NCBI GenBank assembly: GCA_964491425.1
Contig: CAZBFR010000004.1
Coordinates: forward strand, 1 to 23,928
Source: CAYFMS01 sp964491425
GTDB lineage: Bacteria > Patescibacteriota > Patescibacteriia > UBA9934
Direction: 5' to 3'
DNA: 23,928 nt
How positions within the stretch are numbered: the stretch's first letter is position 1; each line of letters starts with the position of its first letter. Positions 1-8,397 of the stretch are shown here, piece by piece. Below the pieces are notes generated by a model. The model searched no databases, was not told the origin of the DNA, and saw only the letters and a list, made by a program, of their open reading frames with translations. The position numbers and the translations under genes were made by a program.

Positions 1-303
1 GGAATGGATCTCGCGAAGCCTTCCGGAACGCCGATTCTCGCGGCAGGGGATGGGATCGTTGCTTGGACGAGGACGGGTCGGTCGTACGGAAACTATGTCA
101 TGATTATTCACGACGGTGGATACGCGACTCTTTACGCGCACATGTCGGGATTTGCTGTTTCTGCGGACGACTATGTTAGGGCAGGGGAGGTGATCGGCTA
201 CGTAGGAAGTACGGGGTTCTCGACCGGGCCTCACCTTCACTTTGAGCTTCGCGCGAACGGGATACCGGTAAACCCGGCGCAGTATATTTCAGGGCTACGG
301 TAG
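1..303 (+). CDS. M23-family murein endopeptidase (LytM/NlpD type), 3' end only
   Basis: The gene enters from the left edge; the open frame runs from base 1, so the ATG at 4 is internal. The visible 100 residues are the C-terminal half of a zinc-dependent M23 (lysostaphin/LytM) domain that cleaves peptide cross-links in peptidoglycan outside the membrane. Seen directly: the GMDLA segment carrying the metal-binding Asp, GTPILAAGDGIVAW, the YGNYVMIIHDGGYATLYAHM segment, and the second metal-binding motif GPHLHFELR, followed by the usual VNPAQY ending. The first metal-binding His would lie just outside the window. The protein stops soon after the domain, so no C-terminal extra module is present; any N-terminal coiled coil or LysM region cannot be judged. 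The stop is TAG at 301-303. Confidence 0.93.
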   Translation, partial: GMDLAKPSGTPILAAGDGIVAWTRTGRSYGNYVMIIHDGGYATLYAHMSGFAVSADDYVRAGEVIGYVGSTGFSTGPHLHFELRANGIPVNPAQYISGLR

Positions 304-323
304 GATAGTGCCCCGCAGTTTTT
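292..323 (+). terminator. Weak possible terminator after the M23 gene
   Basis: GGGC at 292-295 can pair with GCCC at 310-313, spanning the stop codon, and TTTTT follows at 319-323 with more T further on. The stem is only 4 bp and the loop is long, so this is a tentative call. Confidence 0.25.
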
Positions 324-595
324 GTATTTTACGACACATCACTTTTTGAGGTTGAGAAAGGGGTGGTTTGAAGAGTTGGATCACTCGATAGGTAAAATAT
401 TTCCAGGAGAGAGTGGGGTGGACTCGGGCGTTCGTCTACGCAAATTCATTTTTTAATAAACGGATTATCGCGCGCTAATACATTATTAATATAATGTATA
501 GGAGAACTATCTAGCGTCGTATAATGTATATTGTGCGACACTTATATTCCCTCGTTTTTAAGCTCCGGTCGGGGTAGTTTGAGCCCCCCTTCCCT
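304..595. other. AT-rich convergent gap with short repeats, no gene seen
   Basis: The 292 bases between the ends of two convergent genes contain no credible coding frame. They hold an inverted repeat (478-486 with 491-499, arms ATACATTAT and ATAATGTAT) and an exact 11-base direct repeat TATAATGTATA at 490-500 and 520-530. A second hairpin is possible at 516-525 with 530-539, ten pairs including two G-U pairs when read on the plus strand. No clear terminator for ftsQ was found here. The repeats could be remnants of a small element or protein-binding sites; nothing decides between these. Confidence 0.6.
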
Positions 596-1471
596 CTAGC
601 GATAATAAATTGCGGAACCGAATCGTGCGTCGATATAGCGAAGCGACTCGAGCGATTCAATTTCTTTAAGCGCAATGTCGAGCGTGCGACGAAGTTCCGG
701 AAGGGCTGTTTTACTATCGAGGTAGAGGTCGGGACGATTTGCGCTAGAAACGATAAACCACCCTTCCCTGTCGTTTTCGAACGTGTAAAGGTATGGAACA
801 AAACCGAGACTACGAACGAGCGCGTCGATATCGAGAAGATATGACGGACCGGTAAGTCGTAGCGGGTGGCTAGGGCTCGTATAATCGCCTACAACGCTAA
901 TAACCGGTGCGGTTGGTTGGAGCGTCGTAAGAGTCATCTCCCCCGCCCTATTCGCAATTTTTTGCGTTATAGCGACGAGCTCTTCGTCGGTTGGTGCTCG
1001 AGTTGGATCGCCGTTTAAATCGATAAGTTGGTACCCCTCCCCTGCTCGTACAATAATTTCCGAAACGCGCTCTTTAAGAATAATCGAGAGTACACGATTT
1101 TTCGTTGTTATTTCGATCGAGGCGAGATCGAAGGCCCCGAGATCTTCCTCGAGTTTTGTTTTTCGGAAAAAGGGTGTTTGTCGACGTGGAAAAATTCCTA
1201 GTACGCGTCGATTGAGCGACGCCTGAACGGCGCTATCAACAGCAGATTGATTGAGCGTCGTAAGACCCGTGACCGAGACTTCGGAAAATCGGAAAAAGGG
1301 CGAAAGAAGAAGGCTTACCACGATCGTAAAAAGAAAAACGCTCGGGATAATAAAACCGAGTCGTTTTTGCCATTTTGTTCGTAAGCGTTTTTTGTGGAAT
1401 AGCTCATTCCGATAAGGGTTTTCCTTATGGCTTTGGATTTCTTCTGCAATGAGATAATTCCTCCGTGCCAT
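596..1471 (-). CDS. ftsQ: FtsQ-like cell division protein (POTRA domain)
   Basis: 291 residues. FtsQ/DivIB is a bitopic membrane protein that links early and late divisome proteins and helps control septal peptidoglycan synthesis. Visible here: a basic cytoplasmic N-terminus (residues 1-37), one membrane helix at about 38-59, then a POTRA-like segment starting FRFSEVSVTGL (61 onward), a stretch fitting the FtsQ beta domain (KERVSEIIVRAGEGYQLIDLNG), and a C-terminal part that compares residues along a chain in the usual FtsQ way. The start ATG at 1469-1471 lies 2 bases after the serS stop. It is the last gene of the greA-lysS-cytidylyltransferase-serS-ftsQ set, away from the usual mur/ftsA/ftsZ neighbours. 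The family call rests on topology and the POTRA motif rather than strong identity. Confidence 0.75.
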   Translation of the reverse strand: MARRNYLIAEEIQSHKENPYRNELFHKKRLRTKWQKRLGFIIPSVFLFTIVVSLLLSPFFRFSEVSVTGLTTLNQSAVDSAVQASLNRRVLGIFPRRQTPFFRKTKLEEDLGAFDLASIEITTKNRVLSIILKERVSEIIVRAGEGYQLIDLNGDPTRAPTDEELVAITQKIANRAGEMTLTTLQPTAPVISVVGDYTSPSHPLRLTGPSYLLDIDALVRSLGFVPYLYTFENDREGWFIVSSANRPDLYLDSKTALPELRRTLDIALKEIESLESLRYIDARFGSAIYYR

Positions 1472-1473
1472 GG

Positions 1474-2736
1474 CTATTTTCCAAGGAATGTTCTTCCGCT
1501 AAGGTACGGTTGTAGAGCTTTTGGAATTTGTATCGTTCCATCTTCTTGTTGGTGATTTTCAAGAAGTGCGACCATCGTTCGGCCAAGCGCAAAGGCGGTG
1601 CCGTTTAGGGTGTGGACGTAGCGCGTTCCCGACTCGTCCTTAAAGCGCGTTTCGAGCCGTCGAGCTTGGAAGTCGGTTGTGGTACTACAAGAGTGGGTCT
1701 CGCGATACGTGTTTTGCGTTGGAATCCAGGCCTCGATATCGTATTTCTTCGCCGCCGGGAGTCCGAGATCGCCCGACCCGATAAGAAGAACGTGGTACGG
1801 GATTTCAAGCGCTTGCATAAGCGACTCCTCGATCGAGAGAATAAGTTGGTGCTCGCTCGCGTCCATCTCCGGCGTTGCGAAACTAAACATTTCAATCTTG
1901 TCGAATTGATGCATTCGCATCATCCCCTTCGTATCTTTTCCGTACGAACCCGCTTCGCGACGGTAGCACGGCGAGATGCCGACGTAACGTTTCGGAAGAT
2001 CGCTTGCCTTGAACGTCTCTCCCATGTGAAGAGGGCCGATCGCTTGCTCGGAAGTTCCGATTAAATATTGGTCATCCTTCTCAAGGTAATAAATTTCTTC
2101 TTGTCCGCCGTGTTCGAGATAGCCCATCGCACGCATCGCCTCCGCGTTTACGAGATGTGGAACGGAAATCGGGGTAAAGCCGTGTTTTTGCGCGACGTCT
2201 AACGCGAGAGATGTAAGCGCCATTTGAAGAAGAACGCCGTCTCCCTTTACGTACGCGAAACGAGCTCCGCTTACTTTTGCGCCTCGTTCGAGGTCGAAAA
2301 GTCCGAGTGCTTCTCCAAGTTCGCTATGATCTTTTGGCGTAAACGCAAACTCTCTTTTCTCTCCTACGGTTCGGATTACGGTATTCGCGCTCTCGCCTTC
2401 CCCGACGGGAACGTCTTCGAGCGGTGGGTTTGGAAGTTTGTAAAGAAGATCGTTAAGTTCCGCTTCGAGCGGAGCGATTTTTTCAAGGAGCGCCTTTTCC
2501 GTATCGCCAAGTGCCCGCATCGATTCAATCAACGCCTTTTTCTCGTCTCCTTGTGCGCTTGCGATCGTTCCCGAGGCGGCATTTTTCTTCGCGGAAATTC
2601 CTTCGATTTCCGTTTTTAATCCGCGTACTTCGTCGTCAAGCGTAAGAATTCGGTCGAGGTTCACCTCAACGCCCTTTGCTTTAGCGCCCGCCTTGTACGT
2701 TTCCCCCTGTTCACGAAGCTTTTTAAGATCAATCAT
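1474..2736 (-). CDS. serS: Seryl-tRNA synthetase
   Basis: 420 residues, the normal length for bacterial SerRS, a cytoplasmic class II enzyme that charges tRNA-Ser. The N-terminal third (about 25-105) is charged and heptad-like, matching the long antiparallel coiled-coil arm that contacts the tRNA variable arm. Class II motif 2 is visible as GISPCYRREAGSYGKDTKG with the catalytic Arg, followed by HQFDKIEMF. Motif 3 is NGTAFALGRTMVALLENHQ, with the ATP-binding Arg. The start ATG (2734-2736) overlaps the end of the upstream cytidylyltransferase gene by 8 bases, which indicates translational coupling. No Shine-Dalgarno sequence is evident. Confidence 0.97.
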   Translation of the reverse strand: MIDLKKLREQGETYKAGAKAKGVEVNLDRILTLDDEVRGLKTEIEGISAKKNAASGTIASAQGDEKKALIESMRALGDTEKALLEKIAPLEAELNDLLYKLPNPPLEDVPVGEGESANTVIRTVGEKREFAFTPKDHSELGEALGLFDLERGAKVSGARFAYVKGDGVLLQMALTSLALDVAQKHGFTPISVPHLVNAEAMRAMGYLEHGGQEEIYYLEKDDQYLIGTSEQAIGPLHMGETFKASDLPKRYVGISPCYRREAGSYGKDTKGMMRMHQFDKIEMFSFATPEMDASEHQLILSIEESLMQALEIPYHVLLIGSGDLGLPAAKKYDIEAWIPTQNTYRETHSCSTTTDFQARRLETRFKDESGTRYVHTLNGTAFALGRTMVALLENHQQEDGTIQIPKALQPYLSGRTFLGK

Positions 2737-3133
2737 AGTTAAGTTTTGAAGATTTGTAGCGATCCGGTTCGTAGGGTTTTCCCGTACGAAGTTCGAGATT
2801 TAGTGTATTCGCTTTTAGAAAGGCCGTAAAGTCGCTTTTTAGGGCTTCTTGATCATAGCCGAAGAAGACAAGATCCGGGTCTGCCTTACGAAGGATTTTG
2901 TAGCAGCCTTCTCTATCGTCACTTTGATAGATTTCTTTTACAAGTCCGGACTCCTCGAGCGCCGTTTTCCGCTCTGTAAACGGATATTTTGGGGACGCTC
3001 CTTTTAATACACGAATCGTTTCGTTCGAAGGAAGACTTACGATAACGTCGCCAAGCTCTCCGGCCTCGCGAAGGAAGCTCTCGTGTCCCGGATGGAGTCC
3101 GTCGAAACTTCCAAATACGAGTACGCGAGCCAT
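2729..3133 (-). CDS. Cytidylyltransferase-family nucleotidyltransferase (FAD synthase/RibL-like)
   Basis: 134 residues, a single nucleotidyltransferase domain. The nucleotide-binding signature is GSFDGLHPGHESFL (residues 8-21, HPGH at 14-17). A second family motif, FFGYDQ (90-95), resembles the LGYDQ of archaeal-type FAD synthetase RibL, and PFTERK (51-56) sits where family members carry the ERK/ERR substrate contact. Known relatives transfer AMP or CMP to FMN, glycerol-3-phosphate or similar acceptors. FAD synthesis is my preferred guess because of the GYDQ motif, but glycerol-3-phosphate cytidylyltransferase cannot be excluded. It lies between lysS (1 base gap) and serS (8-base overlap) in the same transcript. 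The start is ATG at 3131-3133. Confidence 0.8.
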   Translation of the reverse strand: MARVLVFGSFDGLHPGHESFLREAGELGDVIVSLPSNETIRVLKGASPKYPFTERKTALEESGLVKEIYQSDDREGCYKILRKADPDLVFFGYDQEALKSDFTAFLKANTLNLELRTGKPYEPDRYKSSKLNYD

Positions 3134-3134
3134 A

Positions 3135-4634
3135 CTACTCTTGAGGTTCGTCGCTCGCCTCGCCTTCTCCCGAAGGAAGAGGTTTAAGCGTTGGGAAAAG
3201 AATGACCTCTTTAAGATTTGGCGCTCCCGTAAGAAGCATAACGAAACGATCGATACCGAGTCCGTATCCGGCGGTTGGCGGAAGGCCGGTTTTAAGCGCC
3301 GTGAGGAAGTCGTGGTCGATTGCTTGCGCTTCGTCGCTCCCGCGCTCGCGTAGCGCGTCCTGTTCGTTAAATCGCTCTTCTTGTTCGATTGGATCGTTCA
3401 ACTCGTTAAACGCATTCCAAACTTCGACACCCTTTATAACAAGTTGAGCGCTCGCGGAGTAATTTGGACGTTCCTCGCTTCGTTTTGCAAGGGGTTTCAT
3501 AGACGCCGGGTACTCCGTTACGAAGGTCGGTTGGACGATAAACGGTCGAACCTTTTCCTTGTAGAGTACGTCAAATAGCGCTCCAAGACCGATCGTTTCT
3601 TTCGCATCTTTTACGCCCTCCTCGATCATTTTATTTCGTAGCGAATCTTCCGTTGTGTAAGCGTCAATATCGATTCCCGTTTTTTCAAGAATCGCCTCAC
3701 GGAAGGTTGTGCGTTTGATTGGTCCTGAAAAATCGAGTGTAAGATCCCCGTGTTCGAGAATTCCGGTTGGCGAAAGGGCGAAAACGACGCGTTTGATAAG
3801 CGCTTCGATGTGGTTGATAAGATCTTCGATTGTTGCGTAGGCCCAGTAGCACTCGATTTGTGTAAACTCAGGGTTGTGTTGTGGGCTAATTCCTTCGTTG
3901 CGGAAGCACCTAGCGAACTCGTAAACTTTCTCGAATCCTCCGACGACGAGGCGTTTAAGGTAAAGCTCCGGCGCAATTCGAAGATAGAAGTCGTGATGGA
4001 GCGTGTTGTGGTGCGTAATAAACGGATTCGCGGCGGCGCCTCCCGCGATCGGTTGAAGAATCGGCGTTTCAACTTCGAGAAATCCCTGCTCTTCGAGTTC
4101 GGTTCGAATAATTCGAACGATTTTCGCTCGGGTTTTCGCGAGCGCCATCGACGACGGATTGACGATTAAATCGAGGTAGCGTTGGCGGTAGCGTTTTTCG
4201 GTATCGGTAAGTCCGTGGAATTTTTCCGGAAGCGGAAGAAGCGATTTTGTTAGGAGTGTGTAGGTTCGCGTGTCGATCGTCTTCTCCCCTTTCATTGTTT
4301 TAAAGACGGTTCCTTCGAAACGATAAAAATCTCCGACATCTGTTTCGTTGTGAAATTGGTCGTAGGCGGGGATTCCGACGATATCGCGGTGAATGGCAAC
4401 TTGGATAATCCCCGTCGCGTCTTCAACTCGAACAAACGTAAGTCCGCCGTGTTTACGGAGTGCGCGAATTCGACCGGCGACGGAAACGATCGCCTTCGTT
4501 TTTTCGAGCTCGTCGTAGGTTGAGAGGACGGTGTCTGCGTCGTGCGTATGTGCCCCGTTTGGCGTATAGGGGTTGCGTCCATCTTTAATAATCTGCTCTC
4601 GGCGTTCGCGCCTTACGAGCTCCTCTTTGATCAT
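3135..4634 (-). CDS. lysS: Lysyl-tRNA synthetase, class II
   Basis: 499 residues, the usual length for bacterial class II LysRS. The N-terminal OB-fold anticodon-binding domain is recognisable (VAGRIRALRKHGGLTFVRVED, then DVGDFYRFEGTVFKT). The catalytic core shows motif 1 around VETPILQPIAGGAAANPF, motif 2 as ARCFRNEGISPQHNPEFTQ, and motif 3 as GYGLGIDRFVMLLTG, each with the expected Arg or Glu residues. The C-terminus ends in a short acidic tail after FPTLKPL. The ATG overlaps the greA stop in an ATGA arrangement (4631-4634), so the two genes are coupled. Cytoplasmic, charges tRNA-Lys. Confidence 0.97.
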   Translation of the reverse strand: MIKEELVRRERREQIIKDGRNPYTPNGAHTHDADTVLSTYDELEKTKAIVSVAGRIRALRKHGGLTFVRVEDATGIIQVAIHRDIVGIPAYDQFHNETDVGDFYRFEGTVFKTMKGEKTIDTRTYTLLTKSLLPLPEKFHGLTDTEKRYRQRYLDLIVNPSSMALAKTRAKIVRIIRTELEEQGFLEVETPILQPIAGGAAANPFITHHNTLHHDFYLRIAPELYLKRLVVGGFEKVYEFARCFRNEGISPQHNPEFTQIECYWAYATIEDLINHIEALIKRVVFALSPTGILEHGDLTLDFSGPIKRTTFREAILEKTGIDIDAYTTEDSLRNKMIEEGVKDAKETIGLGALFDVLYKEKVRPFIVQPTFVTEYPASMKPLAKRSEERPNYSASAQLVIKGVEVWNAFNELNDPIEQEERFNEQDALRERGSDEAQAIDHDFLTALKTGLPPTAGYGLGIDRFVMLLTGAPNLKEVILFPTLKPLPSGEGEASDEPQE

Positions 4635-5098
4635 ACTTCGTCGAGTGATTGAATCGTGTATTCGATTATACCATTAGGTCCTTCAAAACTAGCCGTTTCG
4701 CCAACAGATTTTCCAAGAAATGCGTTTCCAAGCGGTGAGTCATTACTAATCTTTCCCTTGAGCGGGTCGGTTTCGGCGGCTCCAACAAGCATAAATTGTC
4801 GCGTCGTGCCGTCCTTCGTCTTAACGGTAAAGCGGCTTCCAAGACCGATCGTTGTTCCGCCCTTATTCATATCGACGACAACAGCATTTTTTACCATCTC
4901 CTCTAGGCGGAAAATTTCCGTTTCATTTTCGGCTTGGAGTTCCTTCGCGTTATGATATTCAAAATTCTCGGATAGGTCGCCCTGATCCTTTGCGAGTCCG
5001 ATTCGCTCGGCAAGTTCCTTCCGCTTTTCTCCGCGTCGGACCGCGAGTTCCGCTTCTATTTCTTCAAGCTTCTCTTTCGATAAAAACAATGGGTGCAT
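4631..5098 (-). CDS. greA: Transcription elongation factor GreA
   Basis: 155 residues, close to the usual 158. GreA enters the secondary channel of backtracked RNA polymerase and stimulates transcript cleavage. The N-terminal coiled coil spans about residues 6-75. Its tip carries the acidic residues of the family motif GDLSENFEYHNAK (Asp41, Glu44), which place the catalytic magnesium. The C-terminal FKBP-like domain follows (IGLGSRFTVKTKDG to the SPLGNAFLGKSVGE region). It is the first gene of the minus-strand set running to ftsQ; a probable promoter and a 5' hairpin lie directly upstream. The next gene, lysS, overlaps by 4 bases. Confidence 0.95.
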   Translation of the reverse strand: MHPLFLSKEKLEEIEAELAVRRGEKRKELAERIGLAKDQGDLSENFEYHNAKELQAENETEIFRLEEMVKNAVVVDMNKGGTTIGLGSRFTVKTKDGTTRQFMLVGAAETDPLKGKISNDSPLGNAFLGKSVGETASFEGPNGIIEYTIQSLDEV

Positions 5099-5106
5099 AT
5101 GGATAA

Positions 5107-5160
5107 TACCGCCTTACGGGCGGTAGAAATAAAGCATACCTTATTTCGAGAAATTGGCAA
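5107..5160 (-). promoter_or_regulatory. Probable greA operon promoter with a 5'-end hairpin
   Basis: Read on the minus strand, TTGCCA (5155-5160) and TATGCT (5133-5138) are separated by 16 bases, and the -35 box lies inside the last codons of mrdA. The predicted start is near 5126. The transcript would begin almost directly with a 7-bp hairpin (5119-5125 paired with 5107-5113, arms TACCGCC and GGCGGTA), then a short gap to the greA ATG. The hairpin has no following T-run, so it does not look like an mrdA terminator. Confidence 0.45.
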
Positions 5161-7057
5161 ACCATTGCGTCATTACTTCTCTTGCGATTGGGATCGCGAG
5201 GGCGTCGTCCCCTCCCTCCTCAACGAGCACGGAAATAGCGATCTCCGGCGCTTCGTACGGGGCAAATCCAATAAACCAAGAGTGGGGCACCTTAACCGAC
5301 GACCATTGCGCCGTTCCGGTCTTTCCCGCGACTTCGACGGGAACTTGCTGGAGCGATTGTGCCGATCCGATCGTCACCGTTTGACGCATACCGATTCGTA
5401 CCTCGTTTACGACTTTCGGCTCAAGAATTTGCGTTTTTATCGTTTCGCGTGCGCGATTAAGCTTTGGGTCGATAAGATAGCCCCCGTTTGCAAATACGGA
5501 AGCGACTCGAGCCATTTGGAGCGGTGAGACGAGAATATCGCCCTGACCGATCGAGACGTTGTATGTGTCTCCAATATACCAACGCTCGCCCTTTGTTTTC
5601 TCTTTCCATTCTTTTGACGGAAGGAAGCCGTCGGTGTCTCCAAAGAGATCGATATGCGTCTCTTCCCCGAGTCCAAAGAGCCGTGCGTATTCCATAAGCT
5701 TCTCAACCCCCATTCCTTCAAAGTCCTCGTACCCTCCCCCGAGGTAGTAAAAGAACGTATTGACCGAATCCGCAATCGCGAAATACATATTCGTCGGACC
5801 GTGTCCTCCCGCGCGCCAATCCGGGAAAAACCATGGACCAACCTGAATTCCGCCCGTTGAATAGATAAGTGTCTCCCGGTTAATTATTCCTTCGATAATT
5901 CCTCCGGCAATATAGATCGGCTTAATCGTAGATCCTGCAGGGAAATTTCCGGAGGTCGCTCGCGGAAAGAGCGGGCGTCTCGAGTCGTTTAGGAGGCGCT
6001 CATAGTCGTCCGCGTTATTCTTTTTCGCGAAGATATTCGCGTCGTAGGCCGGCCAAGAAACGAGCGCGAGGAGTTCCCCGGTATTTGGATCCATTACGAC
6101 GACCGACGCGTTTGTCGCACCGGTTCCCGAAAGTCTCGCCTCAATAATTTGCTCGATAACGGTATGGAGACGCGCGTCGACCGTAAGCGTAAGCGCCTCT
6201 CCCGGAACGGGATCGGATTTTTCGATAATACGACGTTCGCGACCGCGGGCGTCAACTTCAAGAATCGTTTTGCCAAATGATCCCCGAAGAGCCTCTTCGT
6301 AATATTTCTCAATCCCCTGCTTACCGATAACGTCGAAGCGTCGATAGCCGTTTTGTTTTTGTTCTTCATATTCCTCACTGCTCACGATGCCGACGTAGCC
6401 GAGAATATGTGAGAGAGTTGGAATTGCGTAACTTAGGTATTCCCGTTTTGAGCTCATCTCGAGCGATACGCCGGGATAGCGCCCCTCCTCCGAAAGAAAG
6501 AGAACGGCTTGTTCGTGCGTGATCTCGTCAGACAATAGAAGGGTCTCTCGGTCGACGCGCTCCTTCATTATTTGCTCGTAGATCGGAATAGGATTAATTC
6601 CATAGGTTTCCGCGAGTTCCGCGACAAGTGTTGTTGCGAGCTCCTTGTCACTTGGAAGGAGCGTCGGGTTAAGAACGAGTTGGAAAACAGGAATATTTTT
6701 TGCAAGAATAAGACCGTTGCGATCGTAAATTACTCCGCGTTCGCTCGGCGTTACGAGCGTATAAATTCGGTTATTCTCCGCGAGTGCTCGAAACGACGAG
6801 CCCTTTATAAGTTGGAGATAGGCGACGCGTCCGAGAAAAAGAAGTGTAATAAAAACAAGTCCGATAAGCGCGTAGCGAAGTCGGCTTGTAAGCGTTTGTG
6901 TTCCAAGGAAGAGTCGTTGCTTGGATTTTTCGAGTGCGTCGCCGGTTGCGATAACACGCTCGAAAAAATGATCCGCTTCCGTCTCGCTTTCCGCAACACG
7001 CGTGTCGCCGTGTTCGATCGGAAAAATTGCATGTGATTGTTTTCGTTTAAACCACAT
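5141..7057 (-). CDS. mrdA: Penicillin-binding protein 2 (elongasome transpeptidase)
   Basis: 638 residues, the normal size for class B PBP2. It cross-links peptidoglycan during side-wall growth, anchored in the membrane with the catalytic domain outside. A cytoplasmic tail of about 60 residues precedes one membrane helix (about 62-84). The dimerisation/pedestal region starts with ERGVIYDRNGLILAKN. The transpeptidase motifs are complete: STIK at 376-379 (nucleophile Ser376), SVN at 431-433, and KTGT at 579-582. It follows mreD with a 1-base gap as the last gene of the mreBCD-mrdA set. The partner glycosyltransferase gene rodA, often next in line, is not in this window. Confidence 0.95.
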   Translation of the reverse strand: MWFKRKQSHAIFPIEHGDTRVAESETEADHFFERVIATGDALEKSKQRLFLGTQTLTSRLRYALIGLVFITLLFLGRVAYLQLIKGSSFRALAENNRIYTLVTPSERGVIYDRNGLILAKNIPVFQLVLNPTLLPSDKELATTLVAELAETYGINPIPIYEQIMKERVDRETLLLSDEITHEQAVLFLSEEGRYPGVSLEMSSKREYLSYAIPTLSHILGYVGIVSSEEYEEQKQNGYRRFDVIGKQGIEKYYEEALRGSFGKTILEVDARGRERRIIEKSDPVPGEALTLTVDARLHTVIEQIIEARLSGTGATNASVVVMDPNTGELLALVSWPAYDANIFAKKNNADDYERLLNDSRRPLFPRATSGNFPAGSTIKPIYIAGGIIEGIINRETLIYSTGGIQVGPWFFPDWRAGGHGPTNMYFAIADSVNTFFYYLGGGYEDFEGMGVEKLMEYARLFGLGEETHIDLFGDTDGFLPSKEWKEKTKGERWYIGDTYNVSIGQGDILVSPLQMARVASVFANGGYLIDPKLNRARETIKTQILEPKVVNEVRIGMRQTVTIGSAQSLQQVPVEVAGKTGTAQWSSVKVPHSWFIGFAPYEAPEIAISVLVEEGGDDALAIPIAREVMTQWFANFSK

Positions 7058-7058
7058 A

Positions 7059-7571
7059 TTAGCGTAAGTAAAACACCTTCCTTAGAAGGAATTCAATATA
7101 TTGCGCGATAAGATAGGCGACATACAGCGATACGATAAATACGAGAAAATCTCTCGGCATACGCGAAAACACATCGCTCACGAGTAAATAGTCGAGTTTT
7201 GAGAAGAGATGTGCGACTTCCCTGCTTATGATTTCAAGGGTACGTTCGAGAAAAAAGAGGCTTGCGCCGAGCGCGAGGAGCGCGTAGAGGGATCTGTGGG
7301 CAAACGTTTGTTTTGTAAGAAATGCCCCAACGATTCCAACGACGATTAAATGCCAAAAGAACGGTTCTTGAAATCCAAAGATCCGTTCTCCGAGACCGCT
7401 AAGGACAAACCAAGTCACTCCTTCGGCAATTCCGACGCGATGGAGAAGAACGACGCCGATCACAAAAAGAAGTGGGACAAGTGAAAACGGACGAGGAAGC
7501 GATTCGAGAAAACTTGTCTCGACGAGTGTTGAGAAAAGGAAAAGAAGTGGAAGAAAAAGAGCGCGTGTCAT
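7059..7571 (-). CDS. mreD: MreD-like membrane protein
   Basis: 170 residues, strongly hydrophobic with about five predicted membrane helices and few charged residues, the usual character of MreD. MreD sequences are poorly conserved, so the assignment rests mainly on position: it lies between mreC (4-base overlap with the mreC stop at 7568) and mrdA (1-base gap). MreD works with MreB, MreC and PBP2 in the cell-elongation complex. The start ATG is at 7569-7571. Confidence 0.8.
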   Translation of the reverse strand: MTRALFLPLLFLFSTLVETSFLESLPRPFSLVPLLFVIGVVLLHRVGIAEGVTWFVLSGLGERIFGFQEPFFWHLIVVGIVGAFLTKQTFAHRSLYALLALGASLFFLERTLEIISREVAHLFSKLDYLLVSDVFSRMPRDFLVFIVSLYVAYLIAQYIEFLLRKVFYLR

Positions 7572-8389
7572 AGCGACTCGTTTGGCGGGAGAAGGACGAG
7601 AACCGTATTGTAACGTCTCGCGTCAACGAGTGATTCAACCGTCGCCGTTTGAAACGAGGAGTTTTCTTCGGCACTTACTTCTCGTACGACTCCAATAATA
7701 AGCCCTGAGGGGACGTGTGATTGCGCTCCTGTCGTTGCGATTAAGTCTCCGATTTGAACGAGCTCGGATTTCGGAATAAGAGACATGTTAAGAAAATAGC
7801 CGTTTTGTCCCTCGACGATTCCGGTTGTTTGCCCGCGCGTCGCGAGCGCTCCCGGAATTTTCGTTTGCTTGTCGGTAAGAAGACGAACGGTTGCGGTGTG
7901 GTTTCCGACCTGGTCGACGACACCAAGAAGATGTCCCTGCTCGACGATTACGGGTCGACCAACGGTAAGGAGGTCCGACGACCCCTTATCAATAAGAAGC
8001 ATGTGCTCGTCCTCGCTACTACGCGAAAGGACTTTTGCGACAATCGCTTCGTTTTTCGTTGTTTCTCTGTACGCGAGGAGACGTTCGAGTTCGCGTACTT
8101 GCCCTTCGAGTTCCGCGAGGCGAATACGGTCTACGGAGAGCTGTTGGGCGAGGTAGCGGTAGTGGTTTCTCTCGACCTCAAGCTCCGCTTTTTTTGTATA
8201 AATATGTGAGTAGAGCGTAAAAATCCCATTCCCTACCCCGTAGAGCTTTCTTTGAAGAAAAAGACGACCCGAGTCGAAAAAACTAACCTGCAAAAGAAGA
8301 AGAGCGACAAGGATAACGGCAATGAAAAGAACGATACCGCGATTTTCGGCTTCGAAGAGGTTTGCGAGTGAAAATCGGTTGCGTTTCAT
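7568..8389 (-). CDS. mreC: Rod shape-determining protein MreC
   Basis: 273 residues, the usual length. MreC is an inner-membrane protein whose outer domain scaffolds the elongation complex and activates PBP2. A short basic N-terminus leads into one membrane helix (about 20-38), then a coiled coil (about 65-110, with ELEVERNHYRYLAQQL and LAELEGQVRELERLL), then the beta-rich MreC domain with the typical LIDKGSSDLLTVGRPVIVEQGHLLG-like segment and IGDLIATTGAQSHVPSGL. The start ATG (8387-8389) is 8 bases after the mreB stop; the stop overlaps mreD. Confidence 0.93.
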   Translation of the reverse strand: MKRNRFSLANLFEAENRGIVLFIAVILVALLLLQVSFFDSGRLFLQRKLYGVGNGIFTLYSHIYTKKAELEVERNHYRYLAQQLSVDRIRLAELEGQVRELERLLAYRETTKNEAIVAKVLSRSSEDEHMLLIDKGSSDLLTVGRPVIVEQGHLLGVVDQVGNHTATVRLLTDKQTKIPGALATRGQTTGIVEGQNGYFLNMSLIPKSELVQIGDLIATTGAQSHVPSGLIIGVVREVSAEENSSFQTATVESLVDARRYNTVLVLLPPNESL

Positions 8390-8397
8390 TTTCGTTG

